From Rheinheimera maricola (GTDB lineage: Bacteria; Pseudomonadota; Gammaproteobacteria; Enterobacterales; Alteromonadaceae): DNA of 64,000 nucleotides. The notes under the pieces were generated by a model. The model saw only the letters and a list, made by a program, of their open reading frames with translations. It was not told the DNA's origin and made no database searches. Position numbers and translations under genes: made by a program. The DNA lies in assembly GCF_016918075.2 (NCBI RefSeq), contig NZ_JAERPS020000004.1:248001-312000 (forward strand), in the 5' to 3' direction. Positions 34,709-43,080 of this stretch are shown piece by piece (the stretch's first letter is position 1; each line of letters begins with the position of its first letter).

Positions 34709-35026
34709 TTAACTTGAGGATGTAGCTGGTGGTGCACGGGCTTTAACGGCGCTGAGAAAGCCGGCTTTGCTTGTAATAAGGCGGTTGAATAATCGGCTAT
34801 GGTGTACCGGCGCAGGGCTAATGCTTACAGCCAGTGGCAACACCGGTGGTGGTTCGTCGCTATTATCTGATTCTGAGTAAAAACTGTAACAGGGACTTGC
34901 AGGAGTAACAGCATGGAACTGAGTGTCGGCCAGCGGCGATAAGCGTTGGTCGTGCACGGCAAAGGCTTGCGGCGTGCACAAAAGGCAAATATACAGTAGT
35001 AAGGCAAAACTACTTAGCCAACGCAT
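34709..35026 (-). CDS. Small secreted protein of unknown function
   Basis: The 105-residue product has a clear signal peptide (MRWLSSFALLLYICLLCTPQAFA, cleavage likely at AFA-VHD) and a GAGGG ribosome binding site 4 nt before the ATG. The mature part is Pro/Ser-rich with one Cys and no recognised motif (DNSDEPPPVLPLAVSISP). It could be a secreted peptide or a degenerate protein. It sits just past the terminator of the bd-oxidase operon, on the same strand as that operon and the CBS gene. Confidence 0.6.
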   Translation of the reverse strand: MRWLSSFALLLYICLLCTPQAFAVHDQRLSPLADTQFHAVTPASPCYSFYSESDNSDEPPPVLPLAVSISPAPVHHSRLFNRLITSKAGFLSAVKARAPPATSSS

Positions 35027-35128
35027 ACACCCTCGGGTCTTTGGAATACTGTTTGCAACAGCTGTGTTTGCAAAAATTGCGTACGCTGATAATGGGCACT
35101 TAAACCCGTCACTGCAAGCTGTGTAAGT

Positions 35129-35164
35129 AAAAATTGCCGCTAATTGCGATTAACGGCAATTTTT
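35129..35164. terminator. Strong bidirectional terminator closing the bd-type oxidase operon
   Basis: A perfect 11-bp stem AAAAATTGCCG/CGGCAATTTTT, with further pairing inside the 14-nt loop, carries T-runs on both strands. It lies 16 nt past the stop of the DUF2474-like gene. Confidence 0.88.
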
Positions 35165-35180
35165 GCACGATACAGCTTAG

Positions 35181-35312
35181 CTATAGCAGATTAAGTGTGT
35201 ATTTTAATAGCAATGCCAGCAGGCTTAGGCTGGCTATTCCTGCCAGATACAGCAGCATAAACCAGCCAAAGTTGGTTAGCCGGTGTTTTGCTGTAATTGC
35301 TGGCTTAGGCAT
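35181..35312 (-). CDS. DUF2474-like small membrane protein of the bd-oxidase operon
   Basis: The 43-residue protein starts MPKPAITAKHRLTNFG and has a single membrane helix (about 15-37, WFMLLYLAGIASLSLLALLL). Its ATG overlaps the cioB stop (TAATG), so it is translationally coupled. Size, basic N-terminus, the FGWF start of the helix and the position right behind cioB all match the DUF2474 proteins that accompany cyanide-insensitive bd-type oxidases. By analogy with CydX of E. coli it probably stabilises the complex. Confidence 0.8.
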   Translation of the reverse strand: MPKPAITAKHRLTNFGWFMLLYLAGIASLSLLALLLKYTLNLL

Positions 35313-36355
35313 TAGTAACCCTCCTGATAATCTTCCACCTTGCCGCGAAATATATGATAGCCCCACAAGGTGTAGGCCAGAATTAACGGCACAAAGATCA
35401 GAATGCCAGGCAGCATAAAGGTCAGGCTGCTATTGGGTGCCGCCGCGGCATAAAAGCTCAGTTGGCGTGGCAGTAAATACGGAAATAACCCTACCACCAA
35501 ACCGGCAAACGCCAACAAAAACAACGTCGCGGCTAACCAAAACGGTCGGCTTTCATGGCGAGAGTTGATATCAGTGTCGGCAGCAAACTGGCGTTGTACC
35601 CGGCCAAGGTCGCGAAACAGCAACCTTGCTGTCAGCCCCGCAGCCAGTGGCAACAGCATCAACAGCAGGCTGTAGCCGCCAGCAAACCAGCGTACACGGA
35701 TTTCGGGTTGGGTGAGCAAGGTAAATAAACTCACCAGCAGCATACACAACATTACAAACAGGAGTAACCGCTGGCCGTATCGTGCCGCTTTTTGTTGTAT
35801 TGCGCCGCGGCTTTTCATGGTCAGATAAGTACAGGCCAGTAGTGCATAGCCGGCCATAACGGCCAAACCGGTAAACAGGCTAAAGGGGGTTAGCCATTGC
35901 AAGCTCGACAAGGCCAGGTTATTGGCATCGACACCCTGCACCAAAACACCCAGCATCAGGCCCTGACAAAATGCGGCCAGGCTGGAGCCGATAGCAAAAG
36001 AGCGGTTCCACCAGATTTTTGACCGTTGTGATTTGAAGCGGTATTCAAAAGCGACACCGCGGAAAATCAAGCCAATTAGCATTAACATAATTGGCAGATA
36101 CAGCATCGAGGCGATGCTGGCATAAGCGGCAGGGAAAGCACCGAATAAGATCACACCACCAAATACCAGCCAGGTTTCGTTGCCATCCCAAACGTGCGAA
36201 ATAGAGCGCATTAAATGGTCATGTTCGGCGTCGCTGTTAAACCAGGGATACAGGATGCCGATGCCCAGATCAAAGCCATCCAACAACACGTACATCAGAA
36301 TAGCAAAGCCCAATAGCAGAAAGTAAAACAGCGGTAAGCCTAATTGCAGTTCCAT
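35312..36355 (-). CDS. cioB: Cyanide-insensitive bd-type quinol oxidase subunit II
   Basis: The 347-residue integral membrane protein has about eight to nine helices. The family start reads YFLLLGFAILMYVLLDGFDLGIG, followed by ISHVWDGNETWLVFGGVILFGAFP, which contains the conserved WDGNExWL motif of CydB/CioB. It pairs with subunit I to hold the quinol oxidase together. It overlaps cioA by 1 nt and the small DUF2474-like gene by 1 nt. Confidence 0.95.
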   Translation of the reverse strand: MELQLGLPLFYFLLLGFAILMYVLLDGFDLGIGILYPWFNSDAEHDHLMRSISHVWDGNETWLVFGGVILFGAFPAAYASIASMLYLPIMLMLIGLIFRGVAFEYRFKSQRSKIWWNRSFAIGSSLAAFCQGLMLGVLVQGVDANNLALSSLQWLTPFSLFTGLAVMAGYALLACTYLTMKSRGAIQQKAARYGQRLLLFVMLCMLLVSLFTLLTQPEIRVRWFAGGYSLLLMLLPLAAGLTARLLFRDLGRVQRQFAADTDINSRHESRPFWLAATLFLLAFAGLVVGLFPYLLPRQLSFYAAAAPNSSLTFMLPGILIFVPLILAYTLWGYHIFRGKVEDYQEGY

Positions 36356-37761
36356 CAGTTTTTCTCCTGTGCTGGTGTTAACTGTTTGACCAGCGCGACG
36401 GCATAGCCGGACGCTTTAACACCAATTAGTTGTTGTTGCAGTTGCTCTAGCGCCGGCGGGCCTTTTTTAATTAGCTTGCGCATAAAATACAGATAGACGC
36501 CAAACAGCAAGCTGTAAGTGATGACAAACAAGGTGAGTGAAAATAGCACCCGCTCTGGCGGCAGCGGCGACACCACGTCAATAGTGCGCAGCAAACCCTG
36601 TACCAGCCAAGGCTGGCGGCCTACTTCTACAACATACCAGCCAGCTAACACCGCAATAACGCCACTGGGCGCCAGATAGCTGCAGGCGGTTAAAAACCAG
36701 CGGCTGTGATACAAGTTGCCACGCCAGCGCAGATAAGCGCCGAGCAGCGCCACCATAAGCATCAGCATGCCAATGCCCACCATGATACGGAATGAAAAAA
36801 ATACCACTGCCACATTGGGCCGCTCATCGGCAGGTACCGCTTTTAGCCCCATTAGTTCGCCATCGGCATCATGGGTTAAAATCAGGCTGGCCAGTTTTGG
36901 TATTGCAATTTCAAAATGATTTTTCTCTGCTGCTCTGTCCGGGATGGCAAACAATAACAATGGCACACCGGCCTCGCGTTCGGCCCAAAGTCCTTCCATT
37001 GCGGCCAGTTTAACCGGTTGATGCTGCTTAACATTTAAGCCATGCAAGTCGCCGACAAACACCTGCAACGGAGTCAGAATAAGTGCCAGCCACAGTGTCA
37101 TCGACAGGCCTTTGCGCGCCATAGTTTTGTGCTCGCTGTGCAGCAATTGCCAGGCACTGGTTGCCAGCACCACGAAAATGGCGGTGATAAACGCTGCCAA
37201 CAGCATATGGCTGAAGCGGTAGGGCATGGAGGGGTTAAAAATAACCTGCCACCAGCTATCTACCTGAAATACGCCATCAACAATGATGTGTCCGGCCGGA
37301 GTGTGCATCCAGGAGTTGGCGGCAATAATCCAAAACGCAGAGATCCAGGTACCAATAGCCACCACCACCGTGGCAAAGAAGTGTAGTTTTGGCCCCACCC
37401 GTTGCCAGCCAAACAGCATAATGCCTAAAAAACCAGCTTCTAGAAAAAACGCGGTTAGCACTTCATAGGCCATTAGTGGCCCAAGTACAGCACCGGTAAT
37501 GCGTGAGAACTCTGAAAAGTTGGTACCAAACTCGTACGACAATACGATACCAGACACTACGCCCATGCCAAAGGTAATAGCAAAGGGCTTTATCCAGAAT
37601 TTGGCCAGTTGTAGGTAAACCGGATTAGCGGTTTTCAGCCATAAACCTTCCCAAATAGCAATAAGGGTAGCCAGGCCAATGGTGATGGATGGAAAAATAA
37701 TATGAAAGCTTACAGTAAAGGCAAATTGTAAGCGCGAAAGTAGGGCGGCATCCAGTTCCAT
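36355..37761 (-). CDS. cioA: Cyanide-insensitive bd-type quinol oxidase subunit I
   Basis: The 468-residue subunit carries the haems: axial His 20 in [36 protein letters not shown] in helix 3, and the [12 protein letters not shown] motif near the C-terminus. It is distinctly shorter than E. coli CydA (522 residues) and lacks the long insertion in the periplasmic Q-loop. Both are marks of the CIO subgroup, which reduces oxygen with quinol and resists cyanide. It begins 1 nt after the stop of a 34-residue membrane-protein ORF. A sigma-54-type promoter lies upstream. Confidence 0.95.
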   Translation of the reverse strand: MELDAALLSRLQFAFTVSFHIIFPSITIGLATLIAIWEGLWLKTANPVYLQLAKFWIKPFAITFGMGVVSGIVLSYEFGTNFSEFSRITGAVLGPLMAYEVLTAFFLEAGFLGIMLFGWQRVGPKLHFFATVVVAIGTWISAFWIIAANSWMHTPAGHIIVDGVFQVDSWWQVIFNPSMPYRFSHMLLAAFITAIFVVLATSAWQLLHSEHKTMARKGLSMTLWLALILTPLQVFVGDLHGLNVKQHQPVKLAAMEGLWAEREAGVPLLLFAIPDRAAEKNHFEIAIPKLASLILTHDADGELMGLKAVPADERPNVAVVFFSFRIMVGIGMLMLMVALLGAYLRWRGNLYHSRWFLTACSYLAPSGVIAVLAGWYVVEVGRQPWLVQGLLRTIDVVSPLPPERVLFSLTLFVITYSLLFGVYLYFMRKLIKKGPPALEQLQQQLIGVKASGYAVALVKQLTPAQEKN

Positions 37762-37762
37762 A

Positions 37763-37867
37763 TTACCCCCGACGCTGCTGTAAATAACGCCATATGGCGG
37801 GAAGCAGCGCCACCGCCATCATCAGGCCCAATGCGATTATTTCGTTAACCAACATACTGCTGTTCAT
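37763..37867 (-). CDS. Candidate 34-residue membrane protein heading the bd-oxidase operon
   Basis: The ORF reads MNSSMLVNEIIALG followed by LMMAVALLPAIWRYLQQRRG. It predicts one membrane helix (about 6-26) and a positively charged C-terminus, so the N-terminus should face the periplasm. AAAAGG lies 7 nt before the ATG, and the TAA stop is separated from the cioA ATG by one base, a spacing typical of coupled genes. It lies between the predicted sigma-54 promoter and cioA, so it must be in the transcript. It is too short for most gene callers. Function unknown; an oxidase accessory subunit is the natural guess. Confidence 0.7.
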   Translation of the reverse strand: MNSSMLVNEIIALGLMMAVALLPAIWRYLQQRRG

Positions 37868-37915
37868 CTGAGTGCCTTTTGCTACATTAAATATTCGCTG
37901 ATTTGCTTGTGATAT

Positions 37916-37932
37916 AGCAAGATGCTTACCAC
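37916..37932 (-). promoter_or_regulatory. Sigma-54 (-24/-12) promoter of the bd-type oxidase operon
   Basis: Minus strand GTGGTAAGCATCTTGCT. The invariant GG and GC are exactly 10 bp apart, and the pattern fits YTGGCACG-N4-TTGCW at all but two of the strongly conserved positions (T for C, A for C in the -24 half). Transcription would start near 37905, 38 nt before the small-ORF ATG. A sigma-54-dependent activator gene and two inverted repeats lie just upstream. Confidence 0.7.
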
Positions 37933-37994
37933 CTTGTAAGTGCGGAGTTTAGTCTTTGTTTTATAACGATTTTAATTTTTAACTTGCGTCTTGT

Positions 37995-38009
37995 GTTAAC
38001 CGGGTTTAC
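37995..38009. promoter_or_regulatory. Operator-like inverted repeat 1 (activator site)
   Basis: GTTAAC-CGG-GTTTAC is one mismatch from a perfect 6-3-6 palindrome. Its centre is about 97 bp upstream of the predicted sigma-54 start site, a normal distance for an enhancer of an NtrC-family activator. Its centre is 35 bp from that of repeat 2. Confidence 0.6.
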
Positions 38010-38029
38010 GATTTTGACCTAGTCTGGGT

Positions 38030-38044
38030 GTAAACGGGGTTTAC
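38030..38044. promoter_or_regulatory. Operator-like inverted repeat 2 (activator site), overlaps kinase ribosome binding site
   Basis: GTAAAC-GGG-GTTTAC is a perfect 6-3-6 palindrome, centred about 132 bp upstream of the predicted oxidase start site. It ends 1 nt before the histidine kinase GTG and includes its GGGG ribosome-binding bases, so binding could also repress the kinase-regulator operon. Confidence 0.6.
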
Positions 38045-38045
38045 G

Positions 38046-39929
38046 GTGGCATTGTCGTTAGCGTTTGAAATCAGCATGGGGTTAACCAGCGCCTGCGCGG
38101 TATTACTAGCCGGCTGGCTAGGTTGGCAAGGGCAACGTCAGCGTGCGATGCCTGCCTTGGCCGGTTTTGCCGCCATGATGGCGCTATGGTGCAGTGGTCA
38201 TATTGCTATTGTGCAGCATTGGCCTGAATTGGGTATGGCTTTGGTACTGGCTAATCCGCTGATGCCGATGTTTTTTCTGCATTTTGCTCTGCAGTTTGTC
38301 AGTACCGATACCAATCCGCGTTGGCGGCAGTGGCTACCCTATCTATATGGCTTTAGCCTGCTAATCATTGCAATGAGTTGGCTGGGTGGTGGCGCCGCAA
38401 TTAGCCGCACTGCTGGTTTTGACGCGTTTTTTATTTTTGCGGGTATTGGCTGGTTTAACCTGCTTTACACCGTGGCGTTAGGGGTGGCAGCGCATCTGGT
38501 GCTGTGGCAGGGCTGGCGGCAGCATAGTGGTAATAAACGCCGCTCTATTGTCGCTATGTTTCTGGCGGGCGGCTGGGGTTTATTGCTGGCTACCAGCTTT
38601 GTGTTTCCATCGCTGGGGCTAAACTGGTTCCCGTATCCAATGCTGTTACTACCGAGTTACCTACTGTTGTTGGTGTATGGTGTGGTGCGCTATCAAGTAC
38701 TGGCAATTAATGCATTTGCTAACAAAGCGTTGTTGTGGTTAGCCATGCTGCTGCTGGTGCTGGCACTGATGGCATTGGTAAGTGCCTTGTTGGGGCAGTT
38801 AGGCATGCAAGCCCTGGCAGCTGTGCCGGCTACGCAGCTATGGCTGTACTCGGCGTTATTACTGTTGTTGTCTGCGGCATGTTACCGGCCGCTGGCGGTG
38901 CTGGCGCAACGGCTGATCTACCCGGGAGTGCAGTTGAGCGAGCCGTTGCTGGCGCACTGGCGTTTGCAGCTGCAACAATCAGACAGCTGGCAGGGCCTGG
39001 CTTTGCTGGCAAGTCAGTTATTGTCTGGCCAGCTGCGGCAACAGGTTGCAGTTCAATTACCACAGGCACAGACCGCCGCCGCAGCGCTGCAAATTACCTG
39101 CTTACGCGATACTCAAGGTTGGAGTTACCAGTTGCAGGGCTGGGATGATGTTACTCCGGGTTACCGTTTGCAGGGCGAAGTGTTAGCCGCTTTGCTGCTA
39201 AGCAGTTGCCGTATTTTGGAGCAATCATTAAAATTGGCTGAAGCTGAACGTAAACGGTTGGATCAACAACATTTAGTTGAGTTAGGCGCATTATCTGCCG
39301 CTATGGCGCATGAGCTGCGTAACCCGCTGAATATTATTGCTATGGCCGCCGCCAGCACTAATGCCGATACGCGACAGCACATTCAGCAGCAGCTGAGACG
39401 TGCCGACCGGCTAATAGCCGACTTGCTAAGCTATTCTGGCCAGTTGCAGCTGCAGTGTAGCCAGGTATCATTAAAACCGCTGCTGCAAAGCATTGTTAGC
39501 CAACAAGACTGGCAAGGAGTGCAGTGTGTGTTGCAGATCCCCGATGGCTTAACCGTGTATGCCGACAGCTACCGGCTGCAGCAAGTGCTAATCAATTTGT
39601 TGGACAATGCGTTGGCGTTCTGCCGCAACCAAGTGGATGCAAAAATCTGCCTGGAGTCCAATCAAAATCAACATCAGCTACTGCTGTATGTACACAACAA
39701 TGGCCCGGCGATTGCCAGTAACCAACAAGCCAGCTTGTTTCAGCCCTTTGTTAGTAAACGTTCCGGCGGCAGTGGCCTGGGCTTGGCCATAGTCCGACGC
39801 ATTATGCAGGCACATGGCGGCGCAGTAAGGCACCGCGACGATCTGGGCTGGCCGGTCACGTTTGAGCTGCAATTTAATCAAAGCTTGAACCTTTCTACTT
39901 ATCAACTGCAGGACAATACACATGGCTAA
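38046..39929 (+). CDS. Membrane sensor histidine kinase
   Basis: The 627-residue protein starts at GTG, with an in-frame ATG ten codons later as an alternative. The N-terminal third has seven or more membrane helices (about 8-230), then two more hydrophobic helices (about 228-290) and a linker of about 90 residues. The dimerisation/phosphoacceptor block LSAAMAHELRNPLN has His 422. The ATPase domain shows the N-box NLLDNALAFC and G-box GGSGLGLAIVRRIMQAHGG. No periplasmic sensor domain is evident, so the signal is probably membrane-borne, for example quinone redox state. It overlaps the response-regulator gene by 8 nt. Confidence 0.9.
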   Translation: MALSLAFEISMGLTSACAVLLAGWLGWQGQRQRAMPALAGFAAMMALWCSGHIAIVQHWPELGMALVLANPLMPMFFLHFALQFVSTDTNPRWRQWLPYLYGFSLLIIAMSWLGGGAAISRTAGFDAFFIFAGIGWFNLLYTVALGVAAHLVLWQGWRQHSGNKRRSIVAMFLAGGWGLLLATSFVFPSLGLNWFPYPMLLLPSYLLLLVYGVVRYQVLAINAFANKALLWLAMLLLVLALMALVSALLGQLGMQALAAVPATQLWLYSALLLLLSAACYRPLAVLAQRLIYPGVQLSEPLLAHWRLQLQQSDSWQGLALLASQLLSGQLRQQVAVQLPQAQTAAAALQITCLRDTQGWSYQLQGWDDVTPGYRLQGEVLAALLLSSCRILEQSLKLAEAERKRLDQQHLVELGALSAAMAHELRNPLNIIAMAAASTNADTRQHIQQQLRRADRLIADLLSYSGQLQLQCSQVSLKPLLQSIVSQQDWQGVQCVLQIPDGLTVYADSYRLQQVLINLLDNALAFCRNQVDAKICLESNQNQHQLLLYVHNNGPAIASNQQASLFQPFVSKRSGGSGLGLAIVRRIMQAHGGAVRHRDDLGWPVTFELQFNQSLNLSTYQLQDNTHG

Positions 39930-41286
39930 TGGCCGGATTTTACTGATAGACGATGAGCCGGCCTTTCGCCAACTGGCGCAAAGCTGGCTGCAAGGCAGTG
40001 GCTATCTGGTGCAAACCGCAGCAGATTTAGACAGCGCCCGCGCCGCGCTAAGTGGCTTTGATGCCGACCTTATACTACTGGATTTGTCACTGCCACCCGA
40101 GTTTGATCCGCAGCATACGCTGGCAGCATTGGCCGAATTTAATAGCCGCCCGGTTATTATCCTAACCGGCCATGCCGAGCGGCAACTGGCGTTAGATGCT
40201 ATAGCGCTGGGTGCCTGGGACTTTATCGCCAAGCCAGTCGACCCCGATTTACTGGCCGTAGTGATTAAACGGGCACTAAGTAAGCATCAGCTCGACACTG
40301 AGCTAAAGCAACTTAAGCAGCATAATACTGCCGGCGTGGCACGCTTAATTGGTGTATCAGCTCCGATGGAGGCCATGCGCACCTTAATTCAGCGCATAGC
40401 ACCAACCGATGTGCGGGTGCTGGTTACCGGGCCGTCTGGCACCGGCAAAGAAGTGATATCTAAAGCGTTGCATGAGCTTAGCCGGCGCGGCGCGCAACCT
40501 TTTGTCTCAGTGCACTGTGGGGCTATTCCGGCAGATTTACTGGAAAGTGAACTGTTTGGCTATGTTAAAGGTGCCTTTACCGGTGCCGACAAAGACCGGC
40601 CCGGCTTGTTAAAATTGGCGGACGGGGGCACGTTGTTTCTGGATGAAATTGGCGAAATGCCGCTGCCAATGCAGGTAAAATTGTTACGGGTGCTACAAGA
40701 GGGCACTTTTTTTGCTGTGGGTGGCCGTGAGCAGCAGAAAATTGATTTGCGGTTAATTTCGGCGACCAATGCCAATTTACCAGACTTGGTTAACAAAGGC
40801 TTGTTCCGGGCAGACTTATACTATCGCATCAAAGGCATTACGCTGGAAACCACTGCATTAAGTGAGCGCAGGCAGGATATTCCGCTGCTATTGCAATTTT
40901 TTCTGGAGCAGCATATGCGCCTGCAAGGGCAATCGTTGCGGCTAGACAGTACCGCACTTAGCTGGTTTTTACAGCGTGACTGGCCGGGTAATGTGCGTGA
41001 GCTAAAAAACACCTTAGAAAGCGTAGCGGCGGTGGCACAAGGCGGGGTAATTAGTATGGCAGATATCAGCCTGCTGCACCCTGAGGCGGTTAATGCAGGC
41101 CATGCGGAGCTAGCGACCGACGTCAACAATCTACAGTTAGAGCCGGCAGTGCAACAACTTGAAATTCGCTTGATTAAGCAGGCCATGCTGCAAAGTAAAG
41201 GCAATAAAAGCCTTGCCGCGCGACTACTGGGTTTGTCACGGCAGGGCTTGCTGAAGAAAATTGACCGCTATCAGCTTAGCGTCTAA
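39922..41286 (+). CDS. Sigma-54-dependent response regulator (NtrC family)
   Basis: The 454-residue protein has a receiver domain with phosphoacceptor Asp 54 (LILLDLSLP) and acidic pair DDE at 10-12. The AAA+ domain has Walker A GPSGTGKE, the intact sigma-54 contact loop GAFTGA at 217-222 and Walker B TLFLDEIGEM. A C-terminal Fis-type helix-turn-helix follows (KGNKSLAARLLGLSRQGLLKKIDRY). It therefore has everything needed to open sigma-54 promoters when phosphorylated by the overlapping kinase. The only sigma-54-like promoter I found nearby faces the bd-oxidase operon. Confidence 0.94.
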   Translation: MANGRILLIDDEPAFRQLAQSWLQGSGYLVQTAADLDSARAALSGFDADLILLDLSLPPEFDPQHTLAALAEFNSRPVIILTGHAERQLALDAIALGAWDFIAKPVDPDLLAVVIKRALSKHQLDTELKQLKQHNTAGVARLIGVSAPMEAMRTLIQRIAPTDVRVLVTGPSGTGKEVISKALHELSRRGAQPFVSVHCGAIPADLLESELFGYVKGAFTGADKDRPGLLKLADGGTLFLDEIGEMPLPMQVKLLRVLQEGTFFAVGGREQQKIDLRLISATNANLPDLVNKGLFRADLYYRIKGITLETTALSERRQDIPLLLQFFLEQHMRLQGQSLRLDSTALSWFLQRDWPGNVRELKNTLESVAAVAQGGVISMADISLLHPEAVNAGHAELATDVNNLQLEPAVQQLEIRLIKQAMLQSKGNKSLAARLLGLSRQGLLKKIDRYQLSV

Positions 41287-41314
41287 GGTAGTGGCAAATA
41301 TAGGGAGAACAGCA

Positions 41315-42334
41315 ATGAAAGCAGTAGGCTACCAACACGCGTTAGCGGCCAGCAATCCGCTGGCGCTGCAAGATATAGCACTTGAGCAACCTGTTGCCAG
41401 CGGCCAGGACATTCTAGTGCGGGTAGAAGCGGTATCCGTAAACCCGGTAGACACTAAAGTGCGCCAGCGCGCGCAGCCTGAAGCCGGCCAATTTAAGGTA
41501 TTAGGTTGGGATGCTGCTGGTGAAGTGGTCGCGGTAGGAGATGACGTTAATCTGTTTAAGCCAGGTGACAAGGTATATTACGCCGGCTCGTTAACCCGCC
41601 CGGGCAGTAACAGCGAATATCAGCTGGTGGATCAGCGTTTGGTTGCCATTATGCCCGAAAGCCTCAGTTATGCCGAAGCCGCTGCCTTACCATTAACCGC
41701 CATTACCGCCTGGGAATTGCTATTTGACCGGCTTGAAATACAACAGCCTAGCTTAAAACACCCCAGGCCAGTGTTATTGATCATCGGCGCCGCCGGTGGT
41801 GTTGGCTCAATACTAGTGCAACTGGCGCGGCAACTCACCACCGCAACCATTATTGCCACCGCTTCACGGCCACAAAGCAAACAATGGGTAACCGAGCTGG
41901 GCGCACATTATGTTGTAGATCACAGCCAACCGTTGTTACCGCAGCTAAAGGCGCTGGATTTAAGCTGTGTTAGCCATGTCGCCAGCTTAACCCACACAAA
42001 TCAACATTACGCCGAGTTAGTGCAATTGCTGGCCCCGCAGGGCAAGTTGGCATTGATAGACGACCCCGCAGACGGCATCGACATTATGCCGCTAAAGCAA
42101 AAGAGTATATCGCTGCACTGGGAGTTTATGTTTACCCGCGCCATGTTCAACACGCCAGACATTATCGCGCAGCATCAGTTGCTTACTGATTTAAGCCGGC
42201 TTATTCAACAAGGCCAAATCAAAACCACATTAAAACAAACACTAGGTACGATAAACGCCGCCAACTTACGTCAGGCACACCAGCTGCTGGAAAGCGGTAA
42301 AGCCATAGGTAAGGTAGTGTTAGCGGGGTGGTAA
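41315..42334 (+). CDS. Zinc-type alcohol dehydrogenase-like / quinone oxidoreductase family protein
   Basis: The 339-residue product from the ATG at 41315 (GGGAG upstream; a start within the previous gene is rejected) belongs to the medium-chain dehydrogenase superfamily. The GroES-like N-terminal domain (VRVEAVSVNPVDTKVRQR) is followed by the Rossmann fold VLLIIGAAGGVGSILVQLARQL. The catalytic-zinc cysteine and structural-zinc cysteines are missing, as in the zinc-independent NADPH:quinone-reductase-like branch. Likely an NADPH-dependent reductase of small carbonyls or quinones. It stands alone after the response regulator. Confidence 0.9.
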   Translation: MKAVGYQHALAASNPLALQDIALEQPVASGQDILVRVEAVSVNPVDTKVRQRAQPEAGQFKVLGWDAAGEVVAVGDDVNLFKPGDKVYYAGSLTRPGSNSEYQLVDQRLVAIMPESLSYAEAAALPLTAITAWELLFDRLEIQQPSLKHPRPVLLIIGAAGGVGSILVQLARQLTTATIIATASRPQSKQWVTELGAHYVVDHSQPLLPQLKALDLSCVSHVASLTHTNQHYAELVQLLAPQGKLALIDDPADGIDIMPLKQKSISLHWEFMFTRAMFNTPDIIAQHQLLTDLSRLIQQGQIKTTLKQTLGTINAANLRQAHQLLESGKAIGKVVLAGW

Positions 42335-42469
42335 AAAGTGCTGTAACTAGCGCTGCACTGCCTCTGTCCAGGCAGATTTGTGAGTTATAGATTTTGTTAA
42401 ATTCCTCGGGCCTACAAACTCATAAAGCATAGGCTGCGTGAATTCATCAGGGGAAACCTAAAGGATAAA

Positions 42470-42922
42470 ATGGCAACGTTTATTGATGGTATTAATTCAG
42501 CTACGAAATCTATCGACGAGTTATTATTTGAGCTAAACACATCTGCAGATATCAAGCTCAAGCATGCCATTGCTATGATACTCTCAGACTTTGATGAGCC
42601 ACGCATCGTCGATCATTTAGTTGCAGAGATAAGCAAAGAGGTTAATCACGGCTATATTGGCACTTTTGTATTTACTTGTGAAACATTTGATTGTTCCAAA
42701 TACTTGGAGTTTTTTCTCCAGTTAATTGTATTTGGAGAATACGAAGTCTCAATGACTTCAGCTCTGGTTGTTGAAAATATGAGCAGCTTACATGCTATTC
42801 AAATTGCAGACGGAATTGTGTTTTTGCAAAACAACTTGAATAAAACGAATAGTAAAAATGAAGAATTCATTGAAGAGGCATTAGCGTTTTTAAAATCAGA
42901 ATTAATCCGGCGAAAACATTAG
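42470..42922 (+). CDS. AT-rich orphan gene, HEAT-like helical protein
   Basis: The 150-residue acidic, probably cytoplasmic protein starts behind AAAGGAT. It seems entirely helical, with alternating hydrophobic and charged turns (DIKLKHAIAMILSDFDEPRIVDHLVAEISKE) like HEAT/armadillo repeats. Base composition is visibly more AT-rich than all its neighbours, with codons such as ATA, TTA and AAT favoured, which points to recent acquisition. Small HEAT-like proteins of this size are often immunity proteins of polymorphic toxins, but no toxin gene is next to it. No family recognised. Confidence 0.65.
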   Translation: MATFIDGINSATKSIDELLFELNTSADIKLKHAIAMILSDFDEPRIVDHLVAEISKEVNHGYIGTFVFTCETFDCSKYLEFFLQLIVFGEYEVSMTSALVVENMSSLHAIQIADGIVFLQNNLNKTNSKNEEFIEEALAFLKSELIRRKH

Positions 42923-43080
42923 TGAGGGTGTTCAATACTCTGGAAATATTGAGGTTGCGTCTTGCTTGCCCCCACAAAAGTCAATTATGAAGTCCTTACC
43001 CTGAGGTGTTTCCGGCATAAAGGGGCGCTACACAATTCCAATCAACCGAAAACGGTAATGTGCTGCCGGTTCTCACTTTA

